Assembly (NCBI GenBank): GCA_030272585.1
Contig: BSYQ01000006.1
Location: 5,295,001 to 5,359,000 of the forward strand
Direction of reading: 5' to 3'
From: Bryopsis sp. KO-2023
Taxonomy: Eukaryota > Chlorophyta > Ulvophyceae > Bryopsidales > Bryopsidaceae
DNA length: 64,000 nt
A model generated the notes under the pieces. The model was not told the DNA's origin and made no database searches. It saw nothing but the letters and a program-made list of their open reading frames with translations. This document shows, piece by piece, positions 30,065-42,808 of the stretch. The stretch's first letter is position 1; each line of letters starts with the position of its first letter. A program made the translations under genes and the position numbers.

Positions 30065-33000
30065 ATGGACGAATCCGTGGCACGTCGCCTGGGGGTTCTC
30101 TCATCGCACTTGAAGCCTGCGGAAAAGGAACACAGGGAGATTATCGAACACCGCAACACTTCTGCCTCTGACATCGTTATCCCACCTGGTCATTATGGGG
30201 TTCCTTTGCCAGAGAAACTCACACCAGGCGGCCAATGGAACGTTGTGAGGTGAACACAAAGGTTTAAGATATGCATTTGCACTACTTGGGGGAAAAAAAA
30301 CCTTTGAGATTATTTCCTTTGGATTGGGCGTCCGAAGAATGATTTCATCTTTTGAGTGGCCTTTCAGGAATTTTTGTAGTTTTTTTTACATTTTATTTAT
30401 TTGTTTACGTTTTTCCTGGATGGAATTTTTGACGAGATAAGGGTGCTTGTGCAGGTCAGCGTTATCTCCTCACAAACTGGTCACAACATACAGGGCTCCA
30501 GATGATAATATATTGACTTTGCATGACAACTTGGAGACAAGCATTTCCAGATACCCTGCGGTGTGTGTGTGTGATCCCATTGATAATTTTCACATCCTAA
30601 TTTTGACATGAAGCACTAGTGATTCATCCGTCCATATTTTTTCCCTTTCAGTTTCCACCTGCTCGATTAAATGTTGTTAGGTGGTAGATACAATCAAACG
30701 TGCGATCCTTTTGATCGACTAAAGAATCGCAACCATCCTGCAAATATCTTCATATTCACATTTCAACAAAGAAACGGGAAATGATCATCTGCCTGACCTG
30801 ATGTCTATTGATAGAGCATCTAGTTAGTTTTACGATGAATACGTTGCTGTGAAAGAAGGGCTTAATTTTTTATTTTTTTTTTGGTGTGCTTGCCTTGAGA
30901 TGCAACCTGTCAGTTTCAAAGAGAAAAGACAGCTCCATGAGTTAAATGCATATGTTTTCGAAGGTTGAATTTCTGAGTTTAATGCTGATGCTGTGTAGGA
31001 GCCATACCTGGGAAGCCGCGAAAGGTTTCCTGATGGCGGCTATGGTGAATACAAATGGTCCACTTATTCGGAGGTATGCAGACAGGCCTCAGTATTGTGA
31101 ATAATGAGCAAAAAAAATCTTCCTGACACCCAATTGCGCTGCACGAAACCACCTGCAGGAAAACCCCCCCTATTAATCCACTAGATTTAAGGTTCATTGT
31201 CTTCAGAGGAAAGACAATCGTTTTCCTGTTCCGAAAGGCTTCTTATGTTTTCAAATGTTGATTTTTGGATGGATCTATTTCTTGAAATAATGAAAAAGAA
31301 ATAAAAGTGATGGGCTGTTTGCAGGTGGGAGAGCGTCGAACTGCGATTGGGTCCGGTTTAGTACGACTGGGCTTGAATCCTCATTCAACGGTTGGGCTCT
31401 ACTCAATCAATTGTCCAGGTATTCGACATTTTCGCACCCCTTGCTGTAATAACAACACAGCTGCCCCCCAGCGATGCTTCAATTGCTTCAAATTTTTCTT
31501 TTGTTTCAAAAGATCCTAGGACCGACGGTGCAGAACTTTGCCCCCTTTCTTTTTCTACCTCTTTCCCATGCAAGCTTTACGCAGCCCATCCATGTGGAAA
31601 TAATTAATGTGGACGTGTGAAATGAGATGCTGACTGTTTTTATTTATTATTTTTTGGGAAATAACGCAGAGTGGGTGTTGCTGGATGCTGCTGCGCATGC
31701 ATACTCGATGATTTCGGTACCCTTGTATGACACGCTGGGGTCAGATGCTGTCCAGTACATTTGTTCGCATGCTGAAGTGGAGGCCGTAGGCTGCAGCGCT
31801 GCTGTCCTGAGGACCATGTTACAGTGCCTGCAAGATTGCCCCACCATCCGTCTCCTGGTAAGAAACCTTTGCCAAAAGTTTTTTTCAAAGCAACCGAAAA
31901 TAGTGCAGTGCCCCGTCACGGTTTCTCTTCTGGAAGGGATATGGTCGGTTGTTCGCTGAACCAATTTTTTTGGGGAGAAATGAATGAATGATTAATTAAA
32001 TTCAAATTTGCACTATAGCTTTCCGGATACCCCCCCCCCCCCCCTCCCCAAGGACTTGAAAGAAAAGAGAATCATACAAAAATGGGGTTGAACAGATTGG
32101 AAAAAAGGCACAGCAGCCACAAATATGAGATCAGTGGTTTGTCGATGTTCGTAGATTGTTTGGGGGTTGGATGAGTCCCAGCTTCCGGTTCCTCCGTCTG
32201 GATCCTCTTGTCGAATTTTGAGCCTCCGTCAAGTAGAGATGTTTGGGCAAGAACACACCGTTTCCCACATCCCACCTCAACCGTCAGACCTGGCCACGAT
32301 CTGTTACACGAGCGGTACAACAGGTGTTCCTAAAGGTACGTTGGGTGAAAAAACCGAAAACTGAGGATTCTGGAGAAAAGAACTGTAAATTTGTCGGACC
32401 TGGTTTGGATACAAACAAACAGATATCAATGAACGAATCGATCTGCAGCAAAAAAAAGGTCCTGTTGTGTGTGTGGGTTTTTTTTTTCTTTTGAAGACTG
32501 GGGTTTTCAGTTCTTGACAATTTTCTGGTCCGTTTCTATTTTTAGTTACGGACAGTGGTTAAAAAGATTGGATTTTTTCCGAGTTTTTCTGAGGCAAGTA
32601 TTCCCCCCAAAAAAAAAAAATCAGGAGCCATGCTGACACATGCAAACCTGATATCTAATTCGGCCGGAAATTGCTGGCTGCTGGACACGATCAACATGAA
32701 GGATTTCGGACCTGGCCATCGACACATATCGTATTTGCCGCTGGCCCATATTTACGAAAGAGTGAATTTGGTCACTTGCACCCACGAGGGGGTGGCCGTT
32801 GGGTTTTACCATGGAGATGTCCAAGAATTGCTGGACGATATCATGGAGCTGCGGCCGACGATTTTCTGCTCGGTGCCGAGGCTCTGGAACAGGATCTACG
32901 ACAAAGTATGGATGTAGGTTCTCTCCTCCCACTTCTCCCTTTTTTTTTATTTTTAAGAAATGTGTTATTGAATCGTAACCTGATCAGGCGAGGATGGGGA

Positions 33001-35151
33001 ATATTCACTTTTAGAAAATAATGGAAAAAATTGTGATTTTTTTGGTGGTGGTATCTACAGCACACCCCAGGATAATTAGGAGATTTGAGTGGAAATTAGT
33101 ATTTTCCCCCAAACTTTTTTTAATGAGTTTTTGTTTTAAATAATCTGTTTCTTTGAACAGGTTATGTCACAAATGAGGCAAAGCAACCCCATCGTTCGGC
33201 GTCTGTTCGAGACGGCCTTTGCTGCAAAAAAAGCTGCTATGGAGAAAGGCGACATTTCTCGAGCCCGATTAGGGGCTCTGTGGGACAGACTCATTTTTTC
33301 CAAACTCAAGGCCAAGCTGGGAGGGAGCGTCACGTTCATGACCACAGGTAATATGGCCCCGCTCCCCGGTCCTGTGAATTGAGATATTCATTTCTGGTGG
33401 AAAATATTTAAAAAAAACTACCGTGCACTATGTCTGCCATGGGAGGATTCTTGTTGGAGGGGATGGCTGTTTTTTTGCCAGCCATTGACTGATGTCATTT
33501 TTTTTGTTTTATGGACTAGGTGCCTCTCCAATGTCCGCCGAGGTGTTCGATTTCCTGAAGATTTGTTTCGGAGCTGTAGTCATGGAGGGCTACGGAATGA
33601 CTGAGACTGCTTGCACCATCACCACCACCAGGGACGGGGACACCCTGTCTGGGCATGTCGGGTCCCCCATTCCCTGCTGTGAAGTGAAACTGGACGATAT
33701 TCCAGAAATGGGCTATAAAACCGAGGATCGGCCCTACCCACGGTGAGAATCGCAGAAAAATCGCTCGATCAAACAGCGAGAGGCAGTCTTTTGGAAAGAA
33801 TAGATGAGACAATTTTTGAAGATAAGATAATTTATAAGATATGTAATTTTTTTTATACATATTTTTTCCATGAAAAAGGAGGAACAGAATTCAGCAAACA
33901 AATAGACTAACTGACTAAACAGGTGGTCTATTTGATGGAGCAGGGGGGAGATATGCGTCCGGGGCCCCAGTGTTTTCAAAGGATACTACAAGGGAGAGGC
34001 TCAAACCAGGGAGGTGATGGACGAAGATGGATGGCTGCACACTGGAGATGTGGGGATGTGGCTGCCTCAGGGAAGGTTGAAAATCATCGATCGGAAAAAG
34101 AACATATTCAAGCTTGCACAAGGGGAATACGTTGCCCCCGAGAAAATCGAAAACGTCTATGTCAGGTAGGGGGGGGGCACGAACTGCTCGCTGATGAGTT
34201 TGTACATGGGTTGCTCCTGCGAAACACTGTGGGTCTGACATGGGTTATTTTTGCTGTGGTGTTATTTCTGGATCGTCGCTGGGATTGACAGGGATGTTAT
34301 TATGTGTGGTTGTGTGGGGGGTTGAGCGTTGAATTTGAAATTGAATCAGTTGTTTAAAAGATGTCGTGTTTTAGCTGTTCTAAGGCCATTAAGGTTGAGA
34401 TTCCTGCGAAAATGGGGGTGCATTCATCGCTTACCAAATAAAGGTGGCCTATGGGTAAAAAAGATGAGGAGAGTATCATTTTCATATATGCGTGGTGTTT
34501 TGGGGGATTTCTTCGGCTAAGCACACACATCTGTTTGTGTAGGAGTCCGCTGGTCCTCCAGGCCTTTGTGTATGGAGACAGTCTGCAGGCTCAGCTGGTG
34601 GCCATTGTTGTGCCTGACCCTGACGAGCTCATCCCTTGGGCCAAAGATCGGGGCATCAAGAAGGAATTGCCACAGCTTTGTCGGGATGTCAAAGTGGTGG
34701 AGGGGGTGCTGGCCAGCATGCGTGCCGAGGGGAGGGTTGCTAAACTCAGGGGATTTGAACAGGTACTTGATGAAACATTGGCAGGGGGGGAGGGGGGGCG
34801 CGTGGTTTTTCTGCTGTTTTGCATGCTTTGGTTTATTAAGAAGATCATCAACTTGAAGGTACCATACGGGGAAAACTTGTCTGTGTGCTTGCATTTTGGT
34901 AGGTTTTTTTTACCAGTCAAAAAAAGGGCATGTCATTCTCGTGTGGCTGTACAGGTGTGTTATTGATTTGACAAGGGATGGTGTTTGATTTTGTTCCAAC
35001 TCAGGTCGAGGCAATCCATCTCGTACCTGAGCAGTTTTCTGTCGAGAATGGCCTTCTCACCCCCACCTTCAAATTGAAGCGGCCAGAGGCCAAAACCGCA
35101 TTTATGGAAGTGATCGAAGGGCTGTATGCAAGAATCAACGACAAGAGGTGA
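30065..35151 (+). CDS. LACS: Long-chain acyl-CoA synthetase
   Basis: Eleven exons join without a phase error: 30065-30244, 30999-31073, 31325-31418, 31670-31857, 32155-32335, 32625-32905, 33161-33347, 33520-33742, 33944-34165, 34543-34762, 35005-35151; 665 residues, the usual size for eukaryotic ACSL/LACS. The start is the first Met in the frame of exon 1; a short upstream exon cannot be excluded. Motifs in order: YKWSTYSE, the ATP/AMP-binding P-loop [11 protein letters not shown] (split by an intron at the Lys codon), [10 protein letters not shown], the adenylate motif [30 protein letters not shown], and [20 protein letters not shown] with the catalytic-lysine-side fatty-acyl signature. It activates free long-chain fatty acids to acyl-CoA. 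No PTS1 tripeptide is present (ends NDKR), so a peroxisomal site is not indicated. ER, oil body or plastid envelope are possible. Confidence 0.92.
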
Positions 35152-36770
35152 CAGGGCTCCACGATTTCAAGAAGTTTACACAGTTTTGAGGGAAGGAGGG
35201 GGGGGGGGGGAGATGCAAGCTGAGGTGTTTTTCTGGTTGTATGGAGCAAAGGGCAAAGGAAATGTTTTCGCCATAGGGTGGTTTCAACAAAAGGCATGAT
35301 TTTTGTTTTCGTAGGTATACTTGAGGTTACTACAAGTGTTTTTTTTCTTCTTCTGGGATTACCATTGAAGCTCTGTAAAGGAGGATTTGTGTTTCTATTT
35401 TTTTGGTGGTTTTTTCTGGGGGGGTGAGAGGAAAACGACAGATAGGGTGTTCGCAGCAAAGGAAATTCAGAGTCCAGAAAAGAAGTGTTGATTGTTCGGG
35501 GAGGCAAGTTTCTCCTGTACGATGAAGGGGTGCTCTTCTTTTTTCTGCTCTTTCATAATGTTTGAAAAGAGGGGACAGACATGCAACCCAGACTGGCTCC
35601 TCCAAATGTTGTGTGGCCTCCACAACCGATTTGGAAAGCAAAGGAAGGATATGTGGCATGTGGAAAAAATGAAAATCTCCACTGTTCAAATTCATAGCTT
35701 GACCACAGTGCTACATAATCTGATGACCACAAAATTGGGTCCTACAATATTTTCTGCTTTAGGAAAGAAATATTGCATTAGCACTATTTTCTTCCTCGAT
35801 CAAAAAATCTATCTTCATGCAATCGAAGAGACGCACTTCTTTCTTTGGCATTGACATATGTCGGTGCCAAATGCATGCATGCATGCATGCTTTCCATCAA
35901 CTGATGTGAATTCCAACCACAGGAAAGTTGCTGGCATCAAGTTGAAATACTGAATTATACCACTTTTGAAAAAGATACGAGGAAATTGCAAAGCCTGGAA
36001 CTTTCAGATGTTTGGAATCAATTCGATAGCAAGGACGAATCTGTGTTAAATGCAGCCCCTTTCAATACATACATACATATATATATACATATATTTGGTG
36101 TTGTGCCTTCCTTTCCCAAAATCGGTTCCCTTGCAGGCCAGGCAAGAAAGTGAAACACATGAGAAAAAACTGTGGATTGTTCATTGTTTTGCAGAGCATC
36201 AATCGAATCCAGTTTTAGAAAGTGTTTCTTGTAACTGTGGTTACAAGAACAACTCATGAGTTCATGTTGATCAACAGGAAACCGGAGTGGAGTGGAACAT
36301 TTGAAAGTTTGTCAGAAATCCCCTTTGCCTCACTGCATCGGCATGCCAATATGCAACGAGATTATTACTTCAAAAGATGAAGTCAGAGGGGGAAATGATA
36401 AAATACTTGGCTACTGATCTATGTCCACCATGATGGTTTGTGGTCGTTTGTGGCTGTGATTGTTTTTGAGGTTTTCTCAGGGTTAAATCAACCTGCTTGC
36501 ATATCTCAGAGCTAACCAAGGTTGTTTCTTTGCAGAGCTCTCTCTGTCTCGGGTACGTTTCTGAAAAAAACACGAAATACCAAAAACAAACCAAAACAAA
36601 ACAAGACAAAAACGATCGTTGCAATTAAGGCAAAAAATGCCACCACCACAAGAGACCAAACACACTTGAAAGCCGCGTAAATAAAACCAAAAAAAATTGG
36701 CGTTCTCTAGGTGTAGTGCGCCTCACCAACAAAATTTTCACCCCTACTTCGTGATCTTCATGATTTCCTA
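35152..36770. other. Intergenic spacer
   Basis: Downstream flank of the acyl-CoA synthetase gene. It contains a run of (GCAT)n at about 35872-35890 and an (AT/ACAT)n stretch near 36065-36092. Frames present are short and show no domain. Confidence 0.4.
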
Positions 36771-37976
36771 TTGCAGTGTCATTTCCAGCAACGAAATTTC
36801 TGTCAGTTACGCCCTTTTTTTCGCCGCCACCTTCCGAAACCCATTTATTCTCGAACCTGTTGGCTGCGGTCTTACGCAGAGCACTCTTTAGGACTCCCGC
36901 CAAAACCCGCCTCAAACTGTGAACCTGTGCATACTGCAGATGGCCACTGTGGGACAGGTGCGCCGCCACATGCTCATGAGCTGATCAGCAGTTTAAACAA
37001 GGGGAGGGTGGACTCACAGTTTCAGCCATTCAAGTTCAGACCGTTCCGGGAATCATGGGCAAGTGTTGAATTTCCCCCTCAGGTGCACGCGAATCCTTTC
37101 AACGAATTTTTCGAGCAGCGCTTCCGCCTAATGGTGATGGGGTATGTCGGACCGCACTTCCCTCTGCTCGCGTCCGCGACGAGCGCCATGGACGTGGTGC
37201 CGCCGCCGCCACCGCCACCGCCCGTGTCGAATTCTCCTCCGCCCGAGAGCGTGCTGCCATCGGAGCTGTTCGTAAGTGAAAGAAATCATATTGTGTGTGC
37301 GACGGTTTTCGGTTTTCGGTTTTCGGAGTGAACCTTTTGGTATCAACTGATTGTTTGATATAGAGCTGGTAGGTCCGTCACGGGCGGCTGGTGCGAAATT
37401 GATGGATGGAAAATTCGTCTTGTGCAGAATAACCAAGGTTTGAAACACTTCGTGATTCCGACGCGAAGCGCAGGCGAGTCGACCGCTGAAATCCGGTCCG
37501 TAGGGGAAAGAGGGGACGTGCATTATTACTTGACGACGGAAGACTCGGTGATCGCCAAGGGAATCCCTAGAGTGGAGCCCTTCACCGCAGCCCCCGTCAA
37601 AAAACGCTGCTCACCAGGAGGCTGCAACCCGGTACGCAATCGACACGCTGCAACCGCCAACCACTCGAGTCCACCTGAGCCGCCGGGTTCGACTTCAGTT
37701 TTTCCCACAACGGAGCCGGGGGCATCAGGGGGTCGCGACTTCGATTTTTCCTACGAGACGACGACATTTTTGGGTGAGCGTTACAAAACGGTCGCACCGT
37801 TGGAGATGGTGGTGGACTTGTTTCAGAGGAGCGATAGAAATTCGCTTCGAGATTTCTGCTGTCATGAGAATATCAGCAACGAGAGTGAATGGGTCGATTT
37901 GACAAACGATCAAACGACTAGTGGAGAGGACCATTGGTTGGGGACGCATTGGGCAAAGGGGCTAACGATGACGTAA
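36771..37976 (+). CDS. Hypothetical protein, two exons
   Basis: Exons 36771-37271 and 37428-37976 join at phase 0 across a GTAAGT...TGCAG intron to give up to 349 residues. The start is uncertain: the N-terminal 60 residues are Arg/Cys-rich and may be non-coding or a targeting sequence, and a Met at about 37131 could also serve. Exon 1 contains NPFNEFFEQRFRLMVMGYVG and a Pro run of eight (from codons of mixed third base). Exon 2 has no recognisable domain; it includes GERGDVHYYLTTEDS, KKRCSPGGCNP and an acidic end. The base composition is more GC-rich than the flanks and the splice junction is clean, which supports a real gene. I do not recognise its family. Confidence 0.5.
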
Positions 37977-39666
37977 TCTCTTTTCATTTTTGGCTCCGGG
38001 TCGATTTTCCTGGAGGCGTTGCTTATTCTCAAGAGTTCAAGTGGATGGTTTTGAGTAGCTGTACTAGTAGTAATATAGGATGTGGTAAGCAGAGAAAAAA
38101 AGGCCAGTGATAAAACAAAACAGTCAGAGAAGAGAGAAGTAGAGAGTGCAGAGGTCGATGATCTAGTCGATTTTCAAATTAGGGGTGTTTTTATTGATGA
38201 ATGACCAAGGGAATCGTCGCTTGTCGCGATTTCCATCAAACAAATGAAGACAAAAATAGAAAAAGGAGGAAAAAAAACAGAAATGACTGGGGAACGATAC
38301 GAGAGAATGAACGTTGGGATGGAAGGCCTACTAGTGGGCCGAGTACTAGTTAGATTTTTGTTAAGCATGTTTGGGGCGAATTCAGCACGTATCTCTCGAC
38401 TGTTACGGAGTTATCAACCCTTTATAAAAGAAATTAAGATAGAAAAAAAAGTAAGAAAAGAATTTAATCAAGCAGCATAGTTTTGGGAAGGTGATTGAGT
38501 TGTGAGCAAAAATCAGTGTGCTGGAAAATCTCGTTTCCTCCGAGCATTTACAAAGCATCCGACTTATTCAGATCAAAAATAAAATGATACCCTTTGATTG
38601 CTGTTTTTGCGGCTCCAGTACATCCAGTTGGATGCAGCTTGCAAGAAATAGAGCCCAACTTGAAGCTCTACTCGAGCTGATCAGCAATCCCTTACAATTC
38701 ACTGTTGGGATCAGGCTATTTGTGTTTCAGCAGTGTGTTTCAACTTAAACTGGGACATTTACTGTAGAAGGAAACTCAACAAGGGCTAAGCTCTCATCCA
38801 CGAAACTCAAAATAAATGGGAGTGCCCAGTTCAAGCTTGAATAATAGAGTGTAAGATCGAGCTTGGGTCAATGAAGCCTTGATGGATGGATATTAACTGC
38901 AGCAAATCAGTCGATTGGAAGCTCTCTAAGAAGTTTTTATGGTTCGTTTTCTTTCACTTCCATGAGGTAGGGTCACGTGGTCAGCCTGTTTTTGAGACTT
39001 TGATGGGATCCTTTTTACTTGTTTACTTTCCCTTTGCACAGTTTTGAATTGGACACTCTGTGGATACTGTGCAATTGAATCTAATCCCAGAACTTCATTA
39101 CTTTGGCCGTGTGTTTTGCAATGTAGGTCCTGCGGAAAGGAGTAATTCAGTTGGGTGCAGTTTGTACAGTTGAGACTCGTGGTGGTGGTATTCCAAGGGG
39201 GCTTTGGTTGGAACAGGGGTCGCACTTTTTACTGTAAAAATGTGATTTCAACAGTCCTTGGTTAATCGGTTTGTGTTGCTGGCAATCCTTATTACTAGTA
39301 TGCATACATATATGTGTTGACTCAGACGGGGTAACAATCATGCATTGCCTCACTGTCGATCGTTTCGTCAACACCCTTCGATCCTAAAAACGAAACCGCA
39401 GAGAGCGCAAACCCGCACCTCCCTTTCGATCGCAGTGTTCACATAACACTTCTTTTTTTACACATCCCCCCCCCCATAAAGCCAACACACAAATCAAGGT
39501 TGATTCAGATCCACACAAACGCATGAACGAACATTTCGATCGGAACAAAGCAGCGTCACATCTCGGGAAGCGGCCAAGTTCAAAACGTCTCGGAAACCCC
39601 TGAAATGTGGACGACGAAAACGGTTCATCAGTTGCTGGGGGGATACGATACGAATCCGACTGAAAA
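37977..39666. other. Intergenic spacer
   Basis: About 1.7 kb without a supported exon. The last 150 bases before 39667 are GC-richer and probably form the monooxygenase leader. The minus-strand frames at 39384-40431 are shadows of the monooxygenase coding strand. Confidence 0.45.
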
Positions 39667-41645
39667 ATGTCGAACACGAAAGAAGCCAAGAGCGTGTGTG
39701 TGATCGGAGGTGGCCTCGCTGGTGTGGTGGCAGCCAAGGCGTTGGTGTCGCGTGAGTTCTCCGTAACGCTGTTTGAACAGAAGGACAAGCTGGGAGGCCT
39801 CTGGGTGGATACGTACTACGATGCGAAACCACAGACGGGCAAGGACTGGTACGCATATGTGGAGAAACCCTTTGGGGAAGACGTGCCGATTTTTCCGACA
39901 GCAGGCGACGTGGTGGTGAGCAACATCGATCGCGGGAAGAATCCCTGTGCAATCGGTCAGAGTCATGAGCGGGTGGATAACGCCGCCCTTCGCGGGCGGT
40001 TTTTTCGGTTGGGTTGATCCCAGTCGTCTGTGAATTCGCAGGATTACGTGCATGAATTTGCCTCGGAGCATGGACTGCTTCCTTCTTGCAAACTGGGACA
40101 CAAGGTTGAGAAGGTGTCGCGGAAAAACGAAGCTTCGCCATGGGACGTTTCCTACCGAAATCCAGAAGGGGAAGCTTCCAAGGCGGAGTTTGATTTCGTG
40201 GTGGTGTGTACCGGGATGCTGAACTTGCCGTACATTCCACCGCTGCCTGGTAAAGAGGGCTTCCAGGGGGAAATAATGCATTCGTCCGAGTGGAAATCCC
40301 CCGAACAGTTCGAGGGAAAAAAGGTGGTGGTGATAGGCGGTGGGAAAAGTGCAACAGATGCCGTGAATGGAGCCGTCGGGCCAGCCAGTGCAGTTCATCA
40401 GGTGGATTTCCCTCTTCTCAATCAAACACATGTCCTGATCAATGAATTCCTGGGATCTTATTCCACCATGGTTTAATTTCAGTTATTTGGTCAGCATTTT
40501 TTATTGTACGTACAGGTCAGCCGGAGACAGCACTGGCATTTGCCATTGTATGTATTTAAGGTGATTCCATTCGAAATCCTTCCGCTGGTGAGGGCAGTGT
40601 CCTGGATCCAGCCTTCTTATCATCTACCATCAACAACGGCAGAGAGGATGTTGAAGTGGATTTTTGCTCCGCTCATATGGCTGTTTTTCCGTCTGATGGA
40701 AATGGACCTGAGGGCACAGTATGGTTTTCCAAAATATCTGAACCCTACTTCTAAGGTCGAGGTTGACCTGGGAGGACTCAATGTCCAGGCTGCATCACCA
40801 GAATATATTGAAGCCGTTCGATCGAAGAAAGTGGAGGTGAGGAAGAGGAGCTAGGTACAAGAATCTAAAAATAGATGCGTTTGGAACCTTAGCACGCCTC
40901 GGGTTAGTAATCAGCGAGGAGGATTTCACCAAGATTATAACAGTGTTCAATATTTGTATTTGAAAAGACATGAAGCTGTGGTGGTTACTATCAATTCAAA
41001 GGTGTTTCGAGGATGCTGCACAGTAAGCAAAATCCTAACATATGGCGTTTCTTCCCACAGCCATGTCACTTCTTCTTTCTTTTCTCTTCAACCGTGTGTG
41101 CTCCTGCATAGGTCCATTTGACAACGCTGGAATCCTTCGAGGAAAATGCAGTTGTACTGAAGGATGGTACAAAACTAGAAGCCGACCTGGTGGTGATGGC
41201 AACTGGATACACCCATGACTTCCCTGTGCTGAACGAGGCGTTCAAAGATAAGCTGGACTACGAATTCGATGGCTTGTGGCTGTACCGTCAAATGGTGCAC
41301 CCAGACATCCCTAGTCTAGCCTTCGTGGGCTCCAACGTATCCAGCCATATGAGCCTTCCCACATTTTCGATCCAAGCAGCCTGGGTTGCCAAGATGTTCA
41401 GTGGGGGAATGCAGGTGCCCTCCCCAGCGTCGATGTGGAAAGAAGTCGAAAACATGAAAGCGATCAGGAGGGAGATTCTCGACGATAAGACTTCGACAGC
41501 CATGTGTGTCAGTGCCAGGATGGTGGCTTATCATGATGCGTTGTGCAGGGATATGGGGAGTGAGCCCAGGGGGGAGGGTTGGTTGGGGTGGCTTCGATCT
41601 TGTTTCATTCGTGCCTTGCCAGAAACATACAGAGATTATATCTAG
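39667..41645 (+). CDS. Flavin-dependent monooxygenase (FMO family)
   Basis: Four exons, all introns phase 0: 39667-39915, 40042-40401, 40516-40836, 41112-41645; 487 residues, the normal length for plant and algal FMOs. The FAD-binding Rossmann motif VIGGGLAG lies at residues 12-19. LGGLW follows (about 40-44). The NADPH-binding motif VVIGGGKSATDA lies near 181-192. The late ATGY motif (VVMATGYTHDFP) is near 336-347. The canonical FxGxxxHxxxY/F fingerprint is represented by a divergent FQGEIMHSSEW. A C-terminal segment (RSCFIRALPETYRDYI) replaces a membrane anchor. FMOs oxygenate soft N or S atoms of small molecules using NADPH and O2. The substrate cannot be read from the sequence. YUCCA-type (auxin) or S-oxygenase type are both possible. 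Confidence 0.88.
39983..40005 (+). other. Terminator-like GC hairpin with T6 tail inside the monooxygenase intron 1
   Basis: CCGCCC (39983-39988), loop TTCGC, GGGCGG (39994-39999) and then six T. It has the shape of a bacterial intrinsic terminator but lies within a eukaryotic intron (39916-40041). It may be chance or an RNA fold that influences splicing. Confidence 0.4.
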
Positions 41646-42808
41646 ACTGTACCTCTCTTTTTCCACAGTCAACGGAAATTTGAATGAGGGAAGATTTTCG
41701 GGGAAAGGTTGGGAGTTTTTATGTGTCTGTACAAATGTGTTGATGTTGGTACTGTTTCTAGAAATATAGCAATCATCAAGTTCAACTGTGTAAATTTAAT
41801 AGGCAGAAGGTGAGCAAGAACGAGGGGGAAAAATGGGATTTTCCTTTTCAGTCTATGAGGATTGACAGACAAGTTCTACTTGGCGAAAACTGCTTCACCA
41901 CTTTCTTGCAAAGAAAGAGATAGAGACTCCATCAAAACTTCACACCTATATTCCAGATTTTATCTTTGGGACCTTTGTTCCAATCATACCAATAGTCATA
42001 TGGATTAATCTGAAAAGAGTCCAACGAAGTGACACACTTGGACTTGGCAGTGCAGTGCGTATTTTCCATAGGGTGGGGGAAAATCCTTTACAAGTTCACA
42101 AAGAATTGGAAACATGAATGCAATCAATTATGTATTTACCCATTTCATTTCAACACGTAAATAATATGTGACGTAAGCAAAATAGGACTGTTGATTTTAG
42201 GGATTTTTTAACAAGCACATAACCCTGCTTTTTCTGTTGTTGGACTGGGTTTTCTGAAAGGCAGCTATGAGGATCAGTTTGGGTGAATGGAACTATTGGA
42301 ATAAATCGGTGAAGTGTTTGCTCACGGGAAGTCAAGGGAAACCAGAAAGAATAAAAGGGGTGCTGTGAAGGAAAAGGACACCTGTGTAGAATTTGGTTGC
42401 AACTTTAATACTGTGCATAAAAAGATAGGAGTGAGATGAACTTCACTTTTCAGATGTCCTGTGAAAACAGTAGTGGTAGTGGGTTTTTTCATACTTTATC
42501 ACATGGACTGATAGACATCCAAGGACTGGTGAACTGAAAAGCTACATAAAGTCCCAACCTCAAGCACATGACCTCGAAAAGGGCAAAAAGGAAAAGCCCA
42601 CCAGAACACTCAGCTGAACTCATTGCTTTTGAAATACAAATCGAACGATGTTTACATGGCACAATGTGCACAGTGCAGATGCAACGAGCGAATCGCTCGC
42701 TCTACCACACTCCCAATAAGCAGATAAAAAATCAACAATATCTCATATTCTCTCATTTTTTTTCTTCTCTTGTCTCAGAACAGTGACAATCAGTCTTTAA
42801 AAAAAGAA
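41646..42808. other. Intergenic spacer between convergent genes
   Basis: This is the 3' flank of the monooxygenase (plus) and the LHCII gene (minus). A TGTAA motif, the green-algal-type polyadenylation signal, occurs at about 41789-41793, roughly 145 bases after the monooxygenase stop; on its own this is weak. No exon was seen. Confidence 0.4.

Noticed and set aside
39384..40431. Long minus-strand frames opposite the monooxygenase exons
   Set aside because: The plus strand carries clear FMO motifs with correct splice sites, so these are antisense shadows.
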